64,000 bases of DNA from Cohnella caldifontis (GTDB lineage Bacteria > Bacillota > Bacilli > Paenibacillales > Paenibacillaceae). This document shows positions 59,515-64,000 of the stretch, one piece after another. The first letter of the stretch is position 1; each line of letters begins with the position of its first letter. The position numbers were made by a program, and so were the translations under genes. The DNA is taken from positions 124,001 through 188,000 of the forward strand of contig NZ_JAQZSJ010000003.1 in assembly GCF_029360585.1 (NCBI RefSeq). Reading direction: 5' to 3'. The notes under the pieces are model-generated. The model saw nothing but the letters and a program-made list of their open reading frames with translations. It searched no databases and had not been told where the DNA came from.

Positions 59515-61167
59515 ATGGATTACGATGCGATCGTGGCGGGAGCGGGACTGGCCGGGTTGGTCGCGGCGGCGGAATTGGCGGACGCGGGGAAGCGGGTGCT
59601 GCTGCTCGACCAGGAGCCCGAAGCTTCGTTCGGCGGGCAGGCGTGGTGGTCGTTCGGGGGGCTGTTCCTGGTCGACTCTCCGGAGCAGCGAAGGTTGGGC
59701 ATCAAGGATTCCCGCGAATTGGCCTGGCAGGATTGGCTCGGATCCGCAGGTTTCGACCGGGAAGACGAAGACCGCTGGGCCCGCCGCTGGGCGGAGGCGT
59801 ACGTCGACTTCGCGGCGGGGGAGAAGCGGGCGTGGCTGCACGGCATGGGGGTCCGCTTTTTTCCGGTCGTCGGGTGGGCGGAGCGGGGCGGCTACTTGGC
59901 GGAGGGACACGGGAATTCCGTCCCCCGGTTCCATGTCGTATGGGGCACGGGTCCGGCGATTTTGGCGCCATTCGAGCGCCGCGTCCGGGAACATATGCGC
60001 AGCGGGCGAGTCGACTATCGGCCCCGCCACCGCGTAGAACGCCTGATCCGGGATCAAGGGGCGGTCACCGGCGTCGGCGGCTCCGTCCTGGCCCCCAGTC
60101 CCGCGGCGCGGGGCGAGAAAAGCCCGGACGAGGCGGTCGGCCGCTTCGAGTTCCAGGCCGAGGCGGTGCTCGTGTCCAGCGGCGGCATCGGCGGCAACCC
60201 GGAGCTCGTCCGGGCGAACTGGCCGGAGCGGCTGGGCCGCCCGCCCGAGTCCATGCTGTCGGGCGTTCCCGCGTTCGTCGACGGAAGGATGCTGGGCGTC
60301 GCGGAAGCGGCGGGCGGGCGCATCGTCAACCGCGACCGGATGTGGCATTACACGGAGGGCATCGGCAATTGGAATCCGGTATGGCCTCGGCACGGCATCC
60401 GGATTTTGCCCGGCCCGTCCTCCGTCTGGCTGGACGCGCGGGGGCGGCGGCTCCAGGCGCCGAATTTCCCGGGCTTCGACACCTTGGGCACGCTGGCGGC
60501 GCTCCGGAAGACGGGATACGACTACTCCTGGTTCATCCTCACGCGGAAAATCATCGAAAAGGAGTTCGCGCTCTCGGGGTCCGAGCAGAACCCGGATTTG
60601 ACCGGCAAGAGCATCCGGAAGGTGCTGTCCCGGGTGCTGCCGGGCGCGCCGGGTCCGGTGCAGGCATTCATGGACCGGGGCGAGGATTTCGTGATCTCGG
60701 AACGGCTGGACGAGCTGGTGGCCGGCATGAACCGGCTGACCGGGGAGGACTTGCTCGATCGCGAAGAGATCGAACGGCAAATCCGGGCGCGCGACCGGGA
60801 GATCGACAATCCGTTCACGAAAGACCTGCAGATCACGGCGCTGCGTGGAGCCCGGCGCTACATCGGCGACAAGCTCATCCGCGTCGCTCCGCCCCACAAG
60901 CTTCTGGACCCGAAGAACGGCCCGCTGATCGCGGTCCGGCTGCGGGTCGTCAGCCGCAAGACGCTGGGCGGATTGCAGACCGACTTGTCGGGCCGGGTGC
61001 TGGGCACCGACGGCGAGCCGATCCCGGGGCTATACGCGGCAGGAGAAGCGGCGGGGTTCGGCGGGGGCGGCATGCACGGATACCGGGCGCTGGAAGGGAC
61101 ATTCCTCGGGGGCTGCCTGTTCTCGGGCCGGACGGCGGGCCGGGCGATGGCCGAAGCGTTGAGGTAA
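59515..61167 (+). CDS. FAD-dependent dehydrogenase (fumarate reductase/ketosteroid dehydrogenase-like)
   Basis: Starting at ATG 59515, with GGGAGGAG upstream, the protein has 550 residues. The FAD Rossmann motif is DYDAIVAGAGLAGLVAAAEL, followed by LLLDQEPEASFGGQAWWSFGG. EAVLVSSGGIGGN near residue 220 and GLYAAGEAAGFGGGGMHGYR near 510 are typical of the flavin-binding succinate dehydrogenase/fumarate reductase group. The substrate is unknown. It stands alone between the propeller operon and the YesMN-like pair. Confidence 0.9.
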   Translation: MDYDAIVAGAGLAGLVAAAELADAGKRVLLLDQEPEASFGGQAWWSFGGLFLVDSPEQRRLGIKDSRELAWQDWLGSAGFDREDEDRWARRWAEAYVDFAAGEKRAWLHGMGVRFFPVVGWAERGGYLAEGHGNSVPRFHVVWGTGPAILAPFERRVREHMRSGRVDYRPRHRVERLIRDQGAVTGVGGSVLAPSPAARGEKSPDEAVGRFEFQAEAVLVSSGGIGGNPELVRANWPERLGRPPESMLSGVPAFVDGRMLGVAEAAGGRIVNRDRMWHYTEGIGNWNPVWPRHGIRILPGPSSVWLDARGRRLQAPNFPGFDTLGTLAALRKTGYDYSWFILTRKIIEKEFALSGSEQNPDLTGKSIRKVLSRVLPGAPGPVQAFMDRGEDFVISERLDELVAGMNRLTGEDLLDREEIERQIRARDREIDNPFTKDLQITALRGARRYIGDKLIRVAPPHKLLDPKNGPLIAVRLRVVSRKTLGGLQTDLSGRVLGTDGEPIPGLYAAGEAAGFGGGGMHGYRALEGTFLGGCLFSGRTAGRAMAEALR

Positions 61168-61171
61168 AGGC

Positions 61172-61945
61172 CTACTCTCCCCGGCTGCGGTACTCGCTGG
61201 GCGTGCAGCCCGTGACCTGCTTGAAAATCCGGCTGAAATAATACGGGTCCGGATAACCGACGCGTTCGCCGACCTCCTTGACGGACCAGTCCCGCTCGGC
61301 CGCCAGCAGCCGCTTCGCCTCCCGGATCCGCAGCGTGATGAGGTGCTTGGAGGGGGGCTCTCCCGTGTGCTTGATGAAAATTTTGGTCAAATAGGACGGA
61401 TTGAAATTGAACTGCCGCGAGATGTCCTCCAGATTCAGCTCTTTGGCGAAGTTGTCCTTGAGGAACAGCTGGACCGAGCGGACGATTTCCTCCGGCGTGT
61501 AGGCGTGATTGTCCAGCGTGGCGACCTTCGCGGCGTTCCGTTCCTCCCGCTCCTGCAGCACCTTCATCTTGATCTTGCCCAGCACGAGTTCCAGCTCGCT
61601 CGTTTTGACGGGCTTGAGCAGGTAGTCGACGACCTCGTGCTGCATCGCCTGCCGGGCGTATTCGAATTCGTCGTAGCCGCTGACGATGACTTTATGGACG
61701 CGGGGGAATTTCAGGTGCGCCTGCCGGATCGCCTCCAGTCCGTCCATAACCGGCATGTGGATGTCCGTGATCAGCAGGTCGACGGGCGACCGGCCCAGCA
61801 GTTCCAGGGCGGCCGCGCCGTCCATGGCGGTGCCGGCGATCTGGAAGGCCGCGTCGGCCGCCTGGATTTTCTTCACCAGATTTTGCAGGATCAGCTCTTC
61901 GTCCTCCGCCACGACGGTGCGGATGATTATCGGCTGCTTGTCCAT
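61172..61945 (-). CDS. AraC-type response regulator (YesN-like)
   Basis: The 257-residue protein has a receiver domain (acidic pair AEDEE near residue 13, phospho-Asp in DLLITDIHMPVMDG near 57, Lys in LLKPVKTSE). The C-terminal AraC double helix-turn-helix (NLEDISRQFNFNPSYLTKIF, VKEVGERVGYPDPYYFSRIF) follows a short linker. Its start overlaps the kinase gene by 19 bases. In Paenibacillaceae such pairs usually activate neighbouring sugar ABC importers, here the gene at 63935. Confidence 0.93.
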   Translation of the reverse strand: MDKQPIIIRTVVAEDEELILQNLVKKIQAADAAFQIAGTAMDGAAALELLGRSPVDLLITDIHMPVMDGLEAIRQAHLKFPRVHKVIVSGYDEFEYARQAMQHEVVDYLLKPVKTSELELVLGKIKMKVLQEREERNAAKVATLDNHAYTPEEIVRSVQLFLKDNFAKELNLEDISRQFNFNPSYLTKIFIKHTGEPPSKHLITLRIREAKRLLAAERDWSVKEVGERVGYPDPYYFSRIFKQVTGCTPSEYRSRGE

Positions 61946-63750
61946 TTGTCGTTCCCCCCGGTTGCGCGGGTTCCTCCGATCGTCACGAGCGCGCCCCCGC
62001 CGGGCGCCTCCCCGATCCGGAACACCATCTGTTCTCCATACATGATTTTCAGCCGAACGTATACGTTCAGCAGCCCCATGCCGTCCACCGTCAGGCTGGG
62101 CGCTTCCCCGGTCCGGTTGATCCTCCGGACGGCCTCCTCGATGCGGGTCCGGCTCGCTTCGTCGAAACCGGGCCCGTTATCCCGCACTTCCACGAGCCAC
62201 ATTTCCCCCTCGGCATAGGCACGGATACCGATGCTCCAGGGAGGCACTCCCTTCGTGGCGTATTTGACGGAATTCTCGACGAGCGGCTGCACGATCAGCT
62301 TCGGAACCGGCACCTGGAGCAGCCCGTCGTCCGTATCGAAGGCATACGACAACCGGTTCCCATAGCGGAATCCGACGCAGCCCAGGAATTTCTCCGTGTG
62401 GGACAGCTCGGTGCCGAGTTCGACCAACGAGTCGCCGTCCGCCGAAATATAGCGGAGCAAATCCGACAGATTCTCGATCATGCCCACGATTTCCCGGTTC
62501 ATGTTCTCTTCCGCCATGACCCCGATCGTGGCCAGCGTGTTGTACAGGAAATGGGGATTCATCTGCGATTGCAGGGCGAGCATCTTGGCCTGCATCTCCT
62601 GCTGCTGCGCCATCATGAGCTGCTCCATCGAATACTTCAGCCGCTCGCCCATCTTGCCGAACGCCAGCTGCAGCCGGTCCAGTTCGTTCAGTCCGCTCGT
62701 CGGCTCGGACAGGGCGGAGGCCGCGATGCTGTCCAGATTCGCCGATTTGACGAGCGCGTGCATCCGCGCGATCGGCTTCGTGATCCGCTGGGCGGCCAGG
62801 AACGTCAGGAGGAACGCCAGAATCAGGATGCACCCGGACAGCGCGGTGAAAGCGGTCGTAAACGTCTTCAGCGGCGCGAACAGGGATTTCTCCGACAGGA
62901 ACACCGCCGAGTTCCAGCCCGTGAATTCGGAATGCGAGATCGCGAACAATTCCCGCTCCCCGGTCGCCGGATTCACGATCGAACCGCCTGCCGGCCGGGC
63001 CAGGAATTGGCGGACGTAGGCCGATTCGGCTTCGTGCCCGGGCCCCGCCGGATAGATCAGCTCGCCGTTGTCGTTGTAGACGATGACGCCCTCCCGCTGC
63101 GTCAACACGACGGTTTTGAACAGGTTGTTCACCGACTGCTTGACCTCCACGATTCCTTCCGGCGTATTGTATTTATCGGTGAATTGGCGCAGCAGGGAGA
63201 TCGAATACGCCTCCTCCTGCGTCGGGAGCACGTGCGCCAGCTGTTCGTCCACCGCGGGCGTCGTGATCACTTTGCCGGAGTCGCCTTCCATGACCTCCCG
63301 ATACCAGGGCATGTCCGTCAGGACGACCGTCGTTCGCCGGTTGTCAAAGCCCGAGCCGAACAGGTTGCCTTCGAAATCGTACAAGTTCACCTGCTGCACG
63401 GGCAGCGCCGGCCCGTTCGCGGCGACGAGCACCTCCGCCAGCTCTTTCGCGTTAACCGTGGCATCCTGCGGATTGGCGCCGGGTTCGTTTAAACCGGACA
63501 GCTTCAGAAACCGTTCCTTCACCAAGTTCGAATAGAGGATGTTTTGTGAAACCGTATCCATTTTTTGAATTTCCAAATCCAGCTTCTCCTTGACGGAGCG
63601 GGAGGTTCCGGAGAGCGAATCCGCCGCTTTCTCGCGGAGCGTGTCCGACGACCAGAGGTAAAAAAGCAGCAGCGAGATGGACAGGATCAGCGCGATGATG
63701 ACGGAATACGTCACGAACAGGACCGAGCGGATCGACCGGCGGCGAAGCAT
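61927..63750 (-). CDS. sensor histidine kinase (YesM-like)
   Basis: Starting at ATG 63750 (GGAGG upstream), the protein has 607 residues. Membrane helices at about 12-35 and 290-312 flank a large extracellular sensor (dCache-like). A HAMP domain follows, then the His_kinase phospho-acceptor MNPHFLYNTLATIG near residue 405 and the ATPase motif DNGPGFDEA. It pairs with the AraC-type regulator and probably senses a sugar or oligosaccharide taken up by the divergent importer. Confidence 0.92.
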   Translation of the reverse strand: MLRRRSIRSVLFVTYSVIIALILSISLLLFYLWSSDTLREKAADSLSGTSRSVKEKLDLEIQKMDTVSQNILYSNLVKERFLKLSGLNEPGANPQDATVNAKELAEVLVAANGPALPVQQVNLYDFEGNLFGSGFDNRRTTVVLTDMPWYREVMEGDSGKVITTPAVDEQLAHVLPTQEEAYSISLLRQFTDKYNTPEGIVEVKQSVNNLFKTVVLTQREGVIVYNDNGELIYPAGPGHEAESAYVRQFLARPAGGSIVNPATGERELFAISHSEFTGWNSAVFLSEKSLFAPLKTFTTAFTALSGCILILAFLLTFLAAQRITKPIARMHALVKSANLDSIAASALSEPTSGLNELDRLQLAFGKMGERLKYSMEQLMMAQQQEMQAKMLALQSQMNPHFLYNTLATIGVMAEENMNREIVGMIENLSDLLRYISADGDSLVELGTELSHTEKFLGCVGFRYGNRLSYAFDTDDGLLQVPVPKLIVQPLVENSVKYATKGVPPWSIGIRAYAEGEMWLVEVRDNGPGFDEASRTRIEEAVRRINRTGEAPSLTVDGMGLLNVYVRLKIMYGEQMVFRIGEAPGGGALVTIGGTRATGGNDKWTSSR

Positions 63751-63870
63751 GGGACACCTCCTGGCTCCATTGTGACCGCGTCCCGCCGGCTTGTCAAAGG
63801 GAAGGCGCAGGTAAAATAAGTGCAACGCATCTGGTCGGTTTTCTGCATGGCGGCTCCCGCTGCCCGACTC

Positions 63871-63876
63871 TATAAT
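63871..63876 (+). promoter_or_regulatory. -10 element for sugar ABC operon
   Basis: TATAAT stands 59 bases before the permease start with no good -35, as expected for a promoter that needs the AraC-type regulator. Confidence 0.4.
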
Positions 63877-63934
63877 GAAAACGCATACCGGAAAGGTAAG
63901 CGCATTCATGTTGGGTTGCACGGGAGGGATTCCA

Positions 63935-64000
63935 TTGAACGACAACAGGACGTACCCCTACTATTTCTCGCTCGGAGCCATGCTGCTCTACGTCCTGCTG
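63935..64000 (+). CDS. sugar ABC transporter permease, N-terminal fragment
   Basis: From TTG 63935 (GGGAGGG 6 bases upstream) 22 residues are visible: NDNRTYPYYFSLGAMLLYVL, a polar N-terminus running into a first membrane helix as in MalF-type permeases. The gene continues beyond the window. Its place next to a YesMN-like pair supports the assignment. Confidence 0.6.
   Translation, partial: MNDNRTYPYYFSLGAMLLYVLL

Noticed and set aside
59365-60897. Long minus-strand open frame opposite the FAD dehydrogenase
   Set aside because: It mirrors a GC-rich coding gene with clear family motifs on the plus strand; only its last 70 codons, beyond that gene, are supported.
1-64000. tRNA, rRNA or intact insertion sequence
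   Set aside because: No cloverleaf-like sequence, rRNA signature or transposase frame was recognised on either strand.

Overview
The window looks like a chromosomal segment of a high-GC member of the Paenibacillaceae (Paenibacillus/Cohnella type). The signs are Firmicute-style GGAGG ribosome binding sites with frequent TTG/GTG starts, YesM/YesN-like sensor and AraC-type regulator pairs, an ECF transporter with a UPF0397-like S component, a CRISPR-free accessory gene mix, a secreted protein with a copper-amine-oxidase N-terminal domain, and a YheO-type regulator. No rRNA, tRNA, CRISPR array or intact insertion sequence was seen. The genus is inferred from gene families only.

Layout. 1-9.6 kb: small regulator/enzyme/transporter groups (SDR plus EamA exporter opposite LysR; LysR, aromatic-acid-exporter-like protein and TIM-barrel isomerase; LysR opposite Gfo/Idh plus membrane protein; MFS opposite WYL regulator), with a TfoX C-terminal domain remnant at 4.7 kb. 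9.7-11.1 kb: an XRE repressor, a mini XRE-like protein and a stand-alone RadC, sharing twin operators. 11.2-15.8 kb: an ECF transporter (S, fused double ATPase, T) plus MFS. 15.8-20.3 kb: SelO, a secreted LRR protein, an aldo/keto reductase. 20.4-28.8 kb: a four-arm palindromic element, a DrrAB-type exporter with TetR, uracil-DNA glycosylase, a hydrolase operon, an XRE-TPR regulator, a yjdF gene with a probable yjdF riboswitch, and an FMN reductase.

28.8-35.3 kb: a D-Ala ligase, alanine racemase, VanR-like and VanS-like operon preceded by six CTTW boxes at exact 11-bp spacing, facing a TetM-like GTPase. 35.3-44.8 kb: a YheO-like regulator divergent from a nine-part catabolic operon (sugar-type ABC importer with two permeases, MBL hydrolase, M20 peptidase, D-threonine aldolase/D-serine dehydratase-fold PLP enzyme, RidA). 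The order suggests import of an unknown D-amino-acid-containing or hydroxy-amino-acid compound, its hydrolysis, PLP-dependent elimination, and clean-up of the enamine/imine product by RidA.

44.8-54.5 kb: LLM oxidoreductase, aldo/keto reductase, DEAD-box helicase, VIT-family transporter, a thioesterase/ketosynthase/acyl-CoA synthetase operon, a BAX inhibitor-like protein and a DHFR-fold protein. 54.5-56.3 kb holds no gene I can support. It carries a second copy of the 183-bp four-arm palindromic element and then 21 exact 52-bp tandem units (about 1.07 kb). 56.3-64 kb: SulP transporter, a small gene plus secreted beta-propeller protein under a LacI/CcpA-type operator, an FAD dehydrogenase, a YesMN-type two-component pair and the start of a sugar ABC permease.

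The strongest candidates for something undescribed are the 52-bp tandem array, the paired 183-bp palindromic elements, the phased-box control of the ligase/racemase/two-component operon, and the YheO-RidA catabolic operon.
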